Shown here: piece by piece, positions 1 through 7,729 of the stretch
Layout of the letters: each line of letters begins with the position of its first letter
Position numbering within the stretch: position 1 is the first letter of the stretch
Assembly: GCA_948560265.1 (NCBI GenBank)
Contig: CAOXTD010000010.1
Coordinates: 1 to 29,450 of the forward strand
DNA: 29,450 nt
Direction: 5' to 3'
Source of the DNA: an uncultured Clostridia bacterium
Lineage (GTDB): Bacteria; Bacillota; Clostridia; TANB77; CAG-508
The notes under the pieces: generated by a model
Seen by the model: the letters and a program-made list of their open reading frames with translations, nothing else
Told to the model about the DNA's origin: nothing
Databases searched by the model: none
Translations under genes and position numbers: made by a program

Positions 1-36
1 ATAACTAACTATCTCATTATCATGTACATCTAACAT
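1..36 (-). CDS. 5' end of a minus-strand gene running off the window
   Basis: Reading the minus strand from 36, an ATG opens a frame that encodes MLDVHDNEIVSY and reaches the window edge without a stop. An AAGGGG Shine-Dalgarno sequence lies 7 bases before it. A promoter-like pair lies farther upstream: TAGACA (109-114) and TAAAAT (85-90) with 18 bases between them. Twelve residues are too few to assign a family. The start is supported by the RBS and promoter, not by homology. Confidence 0.45.
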   Translation of the reverse strand, partial: MLDVHDNEIVSY

Positions 37-84
37 CAAAATCCCCTTAATATCTTATTTTTTACTTTTCTCCTAATATCATAT

Positions 85-114
85 ATTTTACCACTTCATT
101 TAGATTACTGTCTA
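85..114 (-). promoter_or_regulatory. sigma-A-like promoter of the left-edge gene
   Basis: On the minus strand TAGACA (109-114), an 18-base spacer and TAAAAT (85-90) each match the consensus at five of six positions. The promoter points toward the ATG at 36. Confidence 0.45.
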
Positions 115-157
115 GTATCCTTATAATATCTCCTTGTAAATTTTTTCGTAAATCTAT

Positions 158-232
158 TTGACAATTTTAATCTTAAGTAGCACAATAGAGGTAGCTTAAA
201 AATTGACTTAAGTTCTGCAAAAGTCATATAGT
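158..232 (+). promoter_or_regulatory. two candidate sigma-A promoters upstream of the D,D-carboxypeptidase
   Basis: Two plus-strand promoter candidates are stacked here. The first is TTGACA (158-163) with a 17-base spacer and a weak CACAAT (181-186). The second is TTGACT (203-208) with an 18-base spacer and TATAGT (227-232). The second would start transcription at the foot of the 236-266 hairpin. The first would make an RNA of about 75 nt ending at that hairpin. A further TATAAT at 362-367, closer to the gene, has no good -35 at normal spacing. Confidence 0.4.
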
Positions 233-235
233 TAG

Positions 236-270
236 AAAGAGATGCAATGGAAGAAGGCATCTCTTTTGTT
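236..270 (+). terminator. rho-independent terminator hairpin with no plus-strand gene before it
   Basis: A perfect 10-bp stem AAAGAGATGC (236-245) / GCATCTCTTT (257-266) with an 11-base loop is followed by TGTTTT. No plus-strand coding gene lies before it in the window, so it either ends a short RNA from the promoter at 158-186 or acts as a leader attenuator for the carboxypeptidase at 432. Confidence 0.6.
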
Positions 271-431
271 TTGCACAAATAGAAAGAAGTAAGATTATAA
301 ATATTTTCTAATTTTCCTTATCATAAAAATGGATTTGCTCCCATACAATTTTACTAAAGCATATAATGATTTCTAACTGCTAAAGCAGTAAGACAATTAT
401 TTAACTAATCACTTTTTGGGAGGTTTCACTT

Positions 432-1748
432 ATGTTTTTAAAAAAGAAAATATATAAAATCATTAGCATTTTTCTTCTCTGTATTTCATTACTCTCTACC
501 TTTGTATATGCTAGTAGTATCCCTACTTGGACAACAGAAACCAAGCCTTTAAATGATACTACTTCTACTAGCGGAAACGTGGCTTCTTCTAGTAATTCTA
601 CAGCCTCTACTAGTTCGTCACAAACTAATAGTACCACTTCTCCTAATAACACAGTTCCAACCAATAGCAATTCTAATTTAAACTTAGACTGTGGTAGTGC
701 TATTTTAATTGAACAACATTCAGGGCAAGTGCTATATGAGCAAAACTGCCATGAAAAATTAAGACCTGCTAGTGTGACTAAAGTTATGACTATTTTGCTT
801 ATTATGGAAGCTATAGATAGTGGTAGGTTATCGTATACTGATAAAATTCCTTGTACAGAAAATGCAGCTGGTATGGGTGGTTCTCAAATTTGGTTAGATG
901 TTCGTGAAGAACTCACTGTTGATGAAATGTTAAAAGCAATTTGTGTAGTTTCTGCTAATGATTGTACTGTTGCTATGGCTGAATATTTAGCAGGTTCGCA
1001 AGAAGCTTTTGTTGCAAAAATGAATGAAAAAGCACAAGAGTTAGGTATGCAAGATACTACTTTCAAAAACTGCCATGGTATTGATGAAGATGGTCATGTG
1101 ACTTCAAGCTATGACATTGCTTTAATGTCTAAGGAGTTATTGAATAAACACCCTTCTATTACAAAATATACTACTATTTATATGGATAGCTTAAGAGATG
1201 GTAAATCTTCTTTGGTCAATACCAATAAATTAATTCGTAACTATAAAGGAGCAACTGGGCTAAAGACTGGTTCTACTGCTACTGCTTTATACAGCTTATC
1301 TGCTAGTGCTACTCGCGATGACCTTTCTTTAATTGCAGTAATTATGAAAGCACCTAATACTAAAACTCGTTTTGCTGAGGCGCAAAAATTATTAGACTAT
1401 GGCTTTGCTAATTTTGAGTATAAAAAATTGGCAAATAAAGGTGACATTATCAAAGACGTTATTGTGGATAAAGGAATTGAAACAAATGTAAATGGTATTT
1501 TAGAAACTGATAGTGGAATTTTAATTCAAAAAGGGCAAGATAAAAACATTGAACAACAATTAGAATTACCTACTATGGTATCTTCTCCAGTAGAACAAGG
1601 GCAAGTTTTAGGAACTGTGACCTATCATTTAAATGGGCAAGAAATTGGAAAAGTTAATATTATTGCAGAAAAGTCAGTTAGTAAAATTTCTACTTTTACA
1701 ATGATTGAAAATATTTATGGCAAGTGGTTTAGTTTGTTAAGGACTTAA
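432..1748 (+). CDS. D-alanyl-D-alanine carboxypeptidase (peptidase S11, DacF-like)
   Basis: This is a penicillin-binding D,D-carboxypeptidase that removes the terminal D-Ala from peptidoglycan pentapeptides outside the membrane. The three active-site motifs are present: SVTK (114-117, nucleophile Ser114), SAN (174-176) and KTG (278-280). Residues 1-28 are a signal peptide. Residues 41-85 are a Ser/Thr/Asn-rich linker, longer than usual, which probably spaces the catalytic domain from the membrane. A PBP5-type C-terminal domain covers about 340-415, and the last 25 residues could form an amphipathic membrane anchor. The RBS GGGAGG is 8 bases before ATG. The gene converges on ytfJ with a palindromic repeat between them. 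S11 enzymes act in vegetative or spore cell-wall maturation, and the sequence does not decide which. Confidence 0.93.
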   Translation: MFLKKKIYKIISIFLLCISLLSTFVYASSIPTWTTETKPLNDTTSTSGNVASSSNSTASTSSSQTNSTTSPNNTVPTNSNSNLNLDCGSAILIEQHSGQVLYEQNCHEKLRPASVTKVMTILLIMEAIDSGRLSYTDKIPCTENAAGMGGSQIWLDVREELTVDEMLKAICVVSANDCTVAMAEYLAGSQEAFVAKMNEKAQELGMQDTTFKNCHGIDEDGHVTSSYDIALMSKELLNKHPSITKYTTIYMDSLRDGKSSLVNTNKLIRNYKGATGLKTGSTATALYSLSASATRDDLSLIAVIMKAPNTKTRFAEAQKLLDYGFANFEYKKLANKGDIIKDVIVDKGIETNVNGILETDSGILIQKGQDKNIEQQLELPTMVSSPVEQGQVLGTVTYHLNGQEIGKVNIIAEKSVSKISTFTMIENIYGKWFSLLRT

Positions 1749-1792
1749 TGAAAACATGTCATTAAATCTGTTAAGTTTGATTATGTCAAAAA

Positions 1793-1861
1793 TGTCGCAC
1801 TTGGGGACAGATGTCGCACAAACTAACGTCCCCAAATGCGACATCTGTCCCCAGTGTGACA
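1793..1861. repeat. 69-bp GTCCCC-type palindrome (REP-like unit)
   Basis: The arms 1793-1818 and 1837-1861 are reverse complements with one base gap and one mismatch. They carry TGTCGCA at the outer and inner ends and GGGGACAG / CTGTCCCC in the middle. The 18-base loop holds another GTCCCC that could compete for pairing. The element is much richer in GC than its flanks and fills the gap between two converging genes, where it may also stop transcription in both directions. In Firmicutes, such GTCCCC palindromes are often dispersed repeats, sometimes mobilised by Y1/REP-type transposases. That link is inference. Confidence 0.75.
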
Positions 1862-1865
1862 TTTT

Positions 1866-2501
1866 CTATTCTTCAAATTTTTGATTTTCATCTTCTGTCT
1901 CATCATATTCATATTCGTAAGTAATGTGTTCTGCTTTTGGCATCTTACTACGTCTTGGTCTTGTTTTGTTATTGATATTGATATTGTTAGGAGTTGGTAC
2001 TGTTTCTGAAATATTTTCTAATGTTTCTTTCAATTCCTTTCTGGCTCTCTCTTGACTTTTTAATTCTTCTCTTTTTTCTTCTTTTTTGTTTTGCATATTC
2101 TTGTTTAAAAAATTATTTAACTTGTCCATTAAATCTGGCACATAGTCTAATAATCTATCTACTGAAGAGCAATGTTCTACTGGTAGTAATTTCACTGTAT
2201 TTTGTTGCACTACTAAAAACGCAATTGGTGAAATAGAGACTCCTGCTCCACTTCCTCCACCAAATGGTAGCCTATACTGAATAGCCTCCTCTTTTTCTTT
2301 TTTAGTATATTCGTTAATAGTTTCTCCTTTAAATTCACTTCCTCCTGCTGCAAATCCAAATCCTACTTTAGAAATTGGAATAATAATAACATTATTGGTT
2401 GTCTCTATTGGCTCTCCTATAATCGTATTGACATCAATCATGTCTTGTATACTATTCATAGCCGTAACCATAAGACCTTCTATGGGATGTTGTTCGTTCA
2501 T
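1866..2501 (-). CDS. ytfJ: YtfJ/GerW family sporulation protein
   Basis: The first 115 residues match the YtfJ (GerW) family closely: HPIEGLMVTAMNSI at the start, VNTIIGEPI, a VGFGFAAGGSEF block and a glycine-rich FGGGSGAGVSISPIAFLVV block. In Bacillus subtilis the protein is made in the forespore and contributes to germination with L-alanine. The remaining 90 residues are a Lys/Glu/Arg-rich tail not present in the short Bacillus form. The start is fixed by family alignment (MNEQHPIEG) and by an AAGGAAG sequence upstream. The gene overlaps the end of the DUF2953 gene by 50 bases, implying coupled translation, and is last in the recA-recX-scpA-DUF2953-ytfJ series. Confidence 0.92.
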   Translation of the reverse strand: MNEQHPIEGLMVTAMNSIQDMIDVNTIIGEPIETTNNVIIIPISKVGFGFAAGGSEFKGETINEYTKKEKEEAIQYRLPFGGGSGAGVSISPIAFLVVQQNTVKLLPVEHCSSVDRLLDYVPDLMDKLNNFLNKNMQNKKEEKREELKSQERARKELKETLENISETVPTPNNININNKTRPRRSKMPKAEHITYEYEYDETEDENQKFEE

Positions 2502-3087
2502 TTAAATCACTTCTTCCTTTCTTTAAAATACTGCTTATTACATTTATAATATGTACCATTTTTACCTGTATTATACAATTAAATTGAATTTTATATAAAT
2601 TTCTATTTTGGTAAATTGGTGTGATAACATATTCATATTGTTCTTTCTTCTTACTAGTTGCCACACATGGTAGAAAAATCGAAATAATAGAAGATAAAGT
2701 TGTAACTGTAAATGCAGTAAGCACTGGGCTTTCTAGTCCTATTTGCATGCCTAATTTTAAATGGGATATTTTAGGCTGTAACTTTTTGACTATTTTTAAA
2801 TCTTCCCACCTAAAATCTTTCTCTAATTTTTTCAAATCTATTTTTTCTAATTGCATTTTGCTATATGCTTTTCTTAATTTCTTATCATTTAAGTGAATAC
2901 TTATCCACTTTATTTTATTTCCTAAATACAAAGATAAAATGATTGCATAATTTTTATTTAACTTTTCTTCTTTTGTATTGCTTAAGCTGAAGTTTCGTAT
3001 TTCTATGTGGAATGTTGATAATAATATGAAAAAGAAGAGAGTTAGTAAAATAATTAATATTGCTAATAAAATAAAAACTAATACCAT
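2452..3087 (-). CDS. DUF2953 protein (YtfI-like)
   Basis: A 211-residue protein with one N-terminal membrane segment (about 3-25) and a mixed alpha/beta body that includes HLKLGMQIGLESPVLTAF and a C-terminal YEYVITPIYQNRNLYKIQFNCIIQVKM-type strand pattern (quoted in part). These features fit DUF2953 (B. subtilis YtfI), whose gene normally sits directly before ytfJ, as here. The molecular function is unknown. Pairing with ytfJ suggests a role in sporulation. The RBS AAAGGAGG lies 8 bases before the ATG. Its last 50 bases overlap ytfJ. Confidence 0.8.
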   Translation of the reverse strand: MVLVFILLAILIILLTLFFFILLSTFHIEIRNFSLSNTKEEKLNKNYAIILSLYLGNKIKWISIHLNDKKLRKAYSKMQLEKIDLKKLEKDFRWEDLKIVKKLQPKISHLKLGMQIGLESPVLTAFTVTTLSSIISIFLPCVATSKKKEQYEYVITPIYQNRNLYKIQFNCIIQVKMVHIINVISSILKKGRSDLNERTTSHRRSYGYGYE

Positions 3088-3156
3088 TTTTGATAACCTC
3101 CTTTTCTTGAAGTTATTTGGTATTAGTTTTCCCTTTTTTTCTTTTTTTAATCATTA

Positions 3157-3918
3157 TTAAATTATTTTCCTTTTTGCCTTTTCTACATTAATATCTCCAA
3201 AAAGTTCTGCCTGTTCTGTTAAAACTTTACTTCTTCTTGATAATTCTAATAACCCTGTAAATGCAGTAACTACTTCTTGCTTATTGCACTTTTTAGTAGA
3301 AAATAACTTGTTAAATACAAAATGTTTTTTATGTAGTAGTTCTCTAAACATCACTTTTACTTTGCTTTCAACTGTATAAGTATCTGTAATAGCAATTTTC
3401 TCAATATTTTGTGCATTTTGATTCTGCTTTTGCTCATTCTTTTTGATTAATGTTTGATAAATTTCTGGTATAATCTCTTTGCTATAATTTACTTCTAACT
3501 TTTGCTTTGGAAGTTCTATCACCTCAGGAGCTTTAAAAAATCTTTGAGAGTTTTCTTCTACAGCCTCCCTAAATTTCTTAGTAATCTCTTTATATTTCTT
3601 ATACTCAATAATTCTTCTTAATAGTTCCTCTTCTGTTAGCTCTTTCTCATCTTCTTCGTCTGTCTTTGGCAATAAGGATTTAGATTTTAAATATAGCAAC
3701 GTAGATGCCATTATTAAAAACTCACTTGCAATTTCTAAATTCATTTTTTCCATCTCATTTAGGTACTGGATATATTGTTCTGTAATTTCACTTATTTTAA
3801 TCTCACAAATGTCCATTTTATTTTTATCAATTAAATGACATAACAAATCAAGAGGACCTTCAAAGTTCTCTATTTTAATCTTATATTTATTTGTTTCTAA
3901 TGTTAGTACATTTTGCAT
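3157..3918 (-). CDS. scpA: segregation and condensation protein A (kleisin)
   Basis: ScpA is the kleisin that bridges the heads of the SMC dimer in the bacterial condensin complex, together with ScpB. The family signature IENFEGPLDLLCHLI stands near the N-terminus (residues 17-31), followed by the helical SMC-neck-binding region with MDICEIKISEITEQYIQYL. The C-terminal winged-helix part covers about 185-250 (VKVMFRELLHKK through VVTAFTGLLELSRR). At 253 residues it is of normal length. scpB is usually the next gene, but only 69 bases separate scpA from the DUF2953 gene, so scpB is missing from this position. Confidence 0.95.
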   Translation of the reverse strand: MQNVLTLETNKYKIKIENFEGPLDLLCHLIDKNKMDICEIKISEITEQYIQYLNEMEKMNLEIASEFLIMASTLLYLKSKSLLPKTDEEDEKELTEEELLRRIIEYKKYKEITKKFREAVEENSQRFFKAPEVIELPKQKLEVNYSKEIIPEIYQTLIKKNEQKQNQNAQNIEKIAITDTYTVESKVKVMFRELLHKKHFVFNKLFSTKKCNKQEVVTAFTGLLELSRRSKVLTEQAELFGDINVEKAKRKII

Positions 3919-3988
3919 TTTATCTCATTCCTCTTTGCCTTGGTTCCGTTTTTTACAGCTTACTATTTAATTTTTCCAACTAATCTAG

Positions 3989-4609
3989 TTAGTCCTCAAA
4001 TGCTTGTCCAATACTTTCTCTTGTATATCCTTTGCGATATAAAAAGTTTTCTATGTCCGTCTGCTCCATTTGATTTTGCTTTTTAGTTGCTATTTTCTTT
4101 GCACATGTTATCTCATATTCTTCTAATTGCTCTTCATGATCTGAAAAATATGTATCTATTATATCACGTTCTAATCCTTTTGCATATAGCTTGTTTCTAA
4201 TTTCTTTTAAGGAAAGTGTATTAATAGCTAAAAACTCATTCATTGCTCTTTGAATATATACTACATCATTAATATAACCATTTTCTTTTAAATTTTCAAT
4301 TACATCATCTAGTAAATTTTGGTTTACCGAAGAAGAAGAGAACTTCTGTCTAACTTCTTTTTCCGTTCTCTTCTTATATACTATATATTTTAATACCTTT
4401 GTTTTTAAGTTATCAAACTCTACTAACTCATTCTTATCACTTTTAGATTTTTGTTTGATTTGAGAAGTCATCTCTTCTTTTAGTTGTTGTACATCAATTT
4501 GATTGTTTTTCTGCACTTTTTGAGTTAACTGCGGTTTATCTCTTTGTATAATGTTATCAATATAGGCACGAATTTCTTCTCTAGAAGAGTTTTTGTTTAA
4601 CTCACTCAT
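3989..4609 (-). CDS. recX: regulatory protein RecX
   Basis: RecX binds RecA filaments and modulates recombinase activity in the cytoplasm. The C-terminal 140 residues show the three-helix RecX repeats, including KVLKYIVYKKRTEKEVRQKF, NGYINDVVYIQ and a final LYRKGYTRESIGQAF. The first 65 residues are a polar, Lys/Gln-rich extension with no family match that I recognise. The gene starts 22 bases after recA with the RBS GAGGAG, so the two are probably cotranscribed and controlled by the recA promoter. Confidence 0.9.
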   Translation of the reverse strand: MSELNKNSSREEIRAYIDNIIQRDKPQLTQKVQKNNQIDVQQLKEEMTSQIKQKSKSDKNELVEFDNLKTKVLKYIVYKKRTEKEVRQKFSSSSVNQNLLDDVIENLKENGYINDVVYIQRAMNEFLAINTLSLKEIRNKLYAKGLERDIIDTYFSDHEEQLEEYEITCAKKIATKKQNQMEQTDIENFLYRKGYTRESIGQAFED

Positions 4610-4631
4610 TCTAATTCTACTCCTCTTTTTC

Positions 4632-5690
4632 TTACTCTTCTGGTTCTGTTTCTTGTTCTAGATCTACTTCTTCATCTCCAAGGCTTTTTTCAAAAGCTGT
4701 AGCATAATTATCTCTAATTTTTTTCTCTACTTCTTCTGCTATTTTGGGATTGTCCATTAAATAACTTTTTGCATTTTCTCTACCTTGACCAATTCTATCT
4801 TCATTGTAGCTAAACCATGAACCACTCTTTTCAATAATATCTAAGTTAACAGCAATATCTAATAAGTTTCCTTCTTTTGAAATTCCTTTACCATAAATAA
4901 TATCAAATTCAGCCTCTCTAAATGGTGGAGCAACCTTATTTTTCACAACTTTTACTCTTGTACGATTTCCTACTACTTCGCCTTCTTGCTTAATGGCTTC
5001 AATTCTTCTGATATCTAATCTAACAGAAGCATAGAATTTTAATGCTCTTCCTCCTGGAGTTGTTTCTGGATTTCCAAACATAACACCAACTTTTTCTCTT
5101 AATTGATTGATAAATACAATGACACATTTTGATTTGTTAATAACACCTGCTAATTTTCTTAAAGCTTGTGACATTAATCTAGCTTGTAAACCAACATGGG
5201 CATCACCCATATCTCCATCAATTTCAGCTTTTGGTACTAATGCTGCAACTGAATCTACTACAATAATATCTAATGCACCACTTCTTACTAATGCCTCTGC
5301 AATTTCTAATGCTTGCTCACCTGTATCTGGCTGAGATACAATTAAATTATCAATATCTACACCTAAATGTTTTGCATATACTGGATCTAGGGCATGTTCT
5401 GCATCAATAAAAGCTGCTTCTCCACCCATTTTCTGTGCTTCTGCAATTACATGTAATGCAAGTGTTGTCTTACCTGAAGATTCTGGTCCAAATACTTCTA
5501 TAATTCTTCCTCTAGGAATTCCTCCAATTCCCAATGCAATATCTAAACTTAAAGCTCCTGTTGGAATTGCTTCTACATTCATTGCTGTAAAGTCTCCTAA
5601 TTTCATAACAGAACCTTTACCGAATTGTTTTTCAATTTGTCCTAATGCTGCTTCTAATGCTTTCATTTTTTCTGGATTTTCATTACTCAT
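4632..5690 (-). CDS. recA: recombinase RecA
   Basis: RecA is the ATP-dependent strand-exchange protein of homologous recombination and the coprotease that triggers LexA cleavage. Walker A is GPESSGKT (68-75). The family signature ALKFYASVRLDIRR, the Walker B VDSVAALVP and the loop-1 and loop-2 segments (GDMGDAHVGLQARLMSQ, FINQLREKVGVMFGNPETTP) are all intact. The length of 352 residues is normal and the acidic tail (EEVDLEQETEPEE) is typical. The RBS AGGAGGA precedes the ATG. A consensus promoter and a LexA-like palindrome lie upstream. Confidence 0.98.
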   Translation of the reverse strand: MSNENPEKMKALEAALGQIEKQFGKGSVMKLGDFTAMNVEAIPTGALSLDIALGIGGIPRGRIIEVFGPESSGKTTLALHVIAEAQKMGGEAAFIDAEHALDPVYAKHLGVDIDNLIVSQPDTGEQALEIAEALVRSGALDIIVVDSVAALVPKAEIDGDMGDAHVGLQARLMSQALRKLAGVINKSKCVIVFINQLREKVGVMFGNPETTPGGRALKFYASVRLDIRRIEAIKQEGEVVGNRTRVKVVKNKVAPPFREAEFDIIYGKGISKEGNLLDIAVNLDIIEKSGSWFSYNEDRIGQGRENAKSYLMDNPKIAEEVEKKIRDNYATAFEKSLGDEEVDLEQETEPEE

Positions 5691-5755
5691 TTTTCTTCCT
5701 CCTAGTTTTCTCTCTCTGTTTTTTATTCTCTAGATTTCATTTTCTTTTGTATCAT

Positions 5756-5801
5756 AAACGTATGTTTGTACTTATTATATCTTATTTTTTTCTTTTGTCA
5801 A
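5756..5801 (-). promoter_or_regulatory. recA promoter with LexA-like operator
   Basis: On the minus strand the exact hexamers TTGACA (5796-5801) and TATAAT (5774-5779) are separated by 16 bases. Just downstream, at the expected start site, is the palindrome AAACGTATGTTT (5756-5767). It has the shape of the Firmicute LexA/DinR box (GAAC-N4-GTTC) with the outer G and C replaced by A and T. The position fits repression of recA by LexA. The degenerate ends make the operator call tentative; the promoter is strong. Confidence 0.7.
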
Positions 5802-5834
5802 GCATTTTTTATTATTTTTCATTTTATATTTTGA

Positions 5835-5994
5835 AGGTATGTCCCTAACCTGATGAATAAACGAGCACTGCCTGTGGCAGATACAGCGAGTTTATGAATA
5901 GGCATAAACTATTGTTATAGACTTTGCGTAGTCAAAGGCTAGAACAATTAGTTTGATGCTCGCAGTGTCAGAAAAAGGAACGTCCCCAACCTGA
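5835..5994. repeat. compound palindromic element flanked by 19-bp direct repeats
   Basis: AGGTATGTCCCTAACCTGA (5835-5853) and AGGAACGTCCCCAACCTGA (5976-5994) agree at 16 of 19 positions and flank a highly foldable insert. Inside, GATACAGCGAG (5880-5890) pairs with CTCGCAGTGTC (5959-5969), ATAAACTATTGTT (5904-5916) pairs imperfectly with 5943-5957, and a central CTTTG/CAAAG stem closes the tip. A separate ACTGCC-tgt-GGCAG hairpin stands before it. The element reaches to within 3 bases of the stop codon of the following gene. It shares the GTCCCC motif with the repeat at 1793-1861, so both may belong to one dispersed repeat family. Confidence 0.65.
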
Positions 5995-5996
5995 CA

Positions 5997-7589
5997 TCAC
6001 TGCCTGTACCACTGGCTAAATTGATAAAAAATACTATAATTATTAGGTGTCACTTCCCCTCTTACAGTTTGTCCATAAGCAACTGTTACTTGGTTACAAT
6101 ATAAACCTATATATGGCACTTCCCTTCTCCAAGTTTCTGCTATTTTCTGATATGCTTCTTTTTGTGCATCTTCTGATGACATAGTACTAATTTCTTTTAA
6201 CAAACTATTTATCTCTGTATTTTGATACTCTGCTAAATTTCCCTCTCCTAAAAAAACGTTTAGTTCTGGACTATATCCATTATATACTCCTGTTAAAAGA
6301 ATTTCATATCTGTGATTTATTAATATGCTTTTATACTCGTTTTCTGACACTTTTTTTACTGTGACTTGAATTCCTATTGTTTCTAGCTGTTTTTTTATTT
6401 CCTCTACTACCTTTACTCTTTGTTTGTTTTTTTCTTGAACTGTTATTGTAAAATTGAGTGTTCTTGTTCTTCCTTCTATTTCTTTTGACCAAATACCATA
6501 TTCAAATTTCCATCCATTGTCTTTTAAAATTTTCTTTGACTCTTCTTGATTAAAAACTTCTCCCCATTCTAAATCTTTTGCTAAGTAATTCCCATAGTCT
6601 AAAGGTAAATTGGCTACATATGCTTTTTCTTCTAAAATAGAGGAAACTATTTTTCCTTTATCAATTGCTTTTTGAATAGCTTGTCTTACCTCTACATTTT
6701 GAAGAACAGAATCTTTACAGTTGAAAGCTAAATAATCATATTCTCTTCCTGGATATTGTTTTTTCTGGTATCCCATACTGCCAATATATTCTTCATATTG
6801 ATTATTATTAGTGTGTATTAAATCAATGTTGCCTAATCGAAAACTGTTATATACTTCTCCCATATCTTTATAAAGGGAAATAGTGATTGCTTTTATATTA
6901 CTATCTTCTTTTTCGATATTATACCAATTTTCATTTTTGGTTAATTCTATTACTTCTTTGTCTAGTCTTGTAACTTTATATTTTCCTGTTCCAATTGGCA
7001 ATTCTTTTGACTTTGCCATGTCTTTTCCTTCATATTGTTTTTGAGATAAAATTGGAAAAATCAACCTATATTCAAAAAATGGAATTTCTTCTTTTAGTTC
7101 TAAACGAATAGTATATTTATCTACTACTTCAGCTTTTTGAATATCTTTTACATTTTCTAAATAAATAGATTTTTTGTTTTTTTGTATTTGTTCAATAGTA
7201 AACTTAACATCTTCTGCTGTAAACTCGTTATTATTTTGCCATTTCACATTTTCTTTTAATTTTATAATATAACTCTTTTCTGATACCTTAGACCATTCCT
7301 TCGTTAAACAGTTTTCTACTCTGTAATCTTGTGTAATTGTTAATAATGGTTCAAAAATAAGAGAAGCTATTTGTATCACATCTTTGTTTTGCGTTATATG
7401 TGGATTAATACTATCAAATTTAGAAATACCTAATCGAAAATTTGTAATCATATTTGTCTTTTCATATTTTATATCTGCATTTCCCTGCTTTTCCTCTTTA
7501 CTTTCTGCATAAGTAAAATATGTAGTAATTCCAATTATTCCTAATATGATAATGATACAAAGAAATAATTTAACCTTATTAATCTTCAT
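5997..7589 (-). CDS. extracytoplasmic solute-binding protein family 5 (oligopeptide-binding type)
   Basis: The protein resembles OppA/DppA-type binding proteins: LGISKFDSINPHITQNKDVIQI near the mature N-terminus (quoted in part), FEPLLTITQDYRVENCLTKEW, and WQNNNEFTAEDVKFTIEQI, the classic SBP_bac_5 signature. The ATG at 7589 is chosen because AAAGGAG lies 7 bases before it; an upstream in-frame start at 7616 lacks an RBS. The N-terminus (residues 6-28) is a single hydrophobic segment. No clear lipobox cysteine follows it, so the protein may be membrane-anchored rather than a lipoprotein. No permease or ATPase gene is nearby, so the substrate and transporter partner are unknown. In Firmicutes such orphan binding proteins may sense or import peptides. 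Confidence 0.85.
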   Translation of the reverse strand: MKINKVKLFLCIIIILGIIGITTYFTYAESKEEKQGNADIKYEKTNMITNFRLGISKFDSINPHITQNKDVIQIASLIFEPLLTITQDYRVENCLTKEWSKVSEKSYIIKLKENVKWQNNNEFTAEDVKFTIEQIQKNKKSIYLENVKDIQKAEVVDKYTIRLELKEEIPFFEYRLIFPILSQKQYEGKDMAKSKELPIGTGKYKVTRLDKEVIELTKNENWYNIEKEDSNIKAITISLYKDMGEVYNSFRLGNIDLIHTNNNQYEEYIGSMGYQKKQYPGREYDYLAFNCKDSVLQNVEVRQAIQKAIDKGKIVSSILEEKAYVANLPLDYGNYLAKDLEWGEVFNQEESKKILKDNGWKFEYGIWSKEIEGRTRTLNFTITVQEKNKQRVKVVEEIKKQLETIGIQVTVKKVSENEYKSILINHRYEILLTGVYNGYSPELNVFLGEGNLAEYQNTEINSLLKEISTMSSEDAQKEAYQKIAETWRREVPYIGLYCNQVTVAYGQTVRGEVTPNNYSIFYQFSQWYRQ

Positions 7590-7655
7590 AGCCAGTCTCC
7601 TTTTACGTTTTATCATATACTAAAGTATTTACTTTTTCAATAAATTCATACAAAA

Positions 7656-7689
7656 GGGCACAAAAATATTCATTCATATTTTTGTGCCC
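7656..7689 (-). terminator. terminator after spoVS
   Basis: A perfect 14-bp stem GGGCACAAAAATAT (7656-7669) / ATATTTTTGTGCCC (7676-7689) with a 6-base loop. Read on the minus strand it is followed by TTTTG, so it ends the spoVS transcript before the binding-protein gene. Confidence 0.8.
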
Positions 7690-7729
7690 CTAATATCTAT
7701 ATACTATTTCCTTATCAAAAATCCTTTTT

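Noticed and set aside
193..266. A known riboswitch (lysine, preQ1 or purine type) before the carboxypeptidase gene
   Set aside because: The AGAGG-type word superficially resembles some aptamers, but the conserved cores and helices of those classes are absent.
5869..5886. Possible homology between GCACTGCCTGTGGCAGA here and the similar GCACTGCCTGAGGCAGA in the variable region (11488-11505)
   Set aside because: Both are short self-complementary words; with one hairpin-forming core of 17 bases the similarity can arise by chance, and the second copy is in-frame coding sequence. It was not used as evidence of a template repeat.
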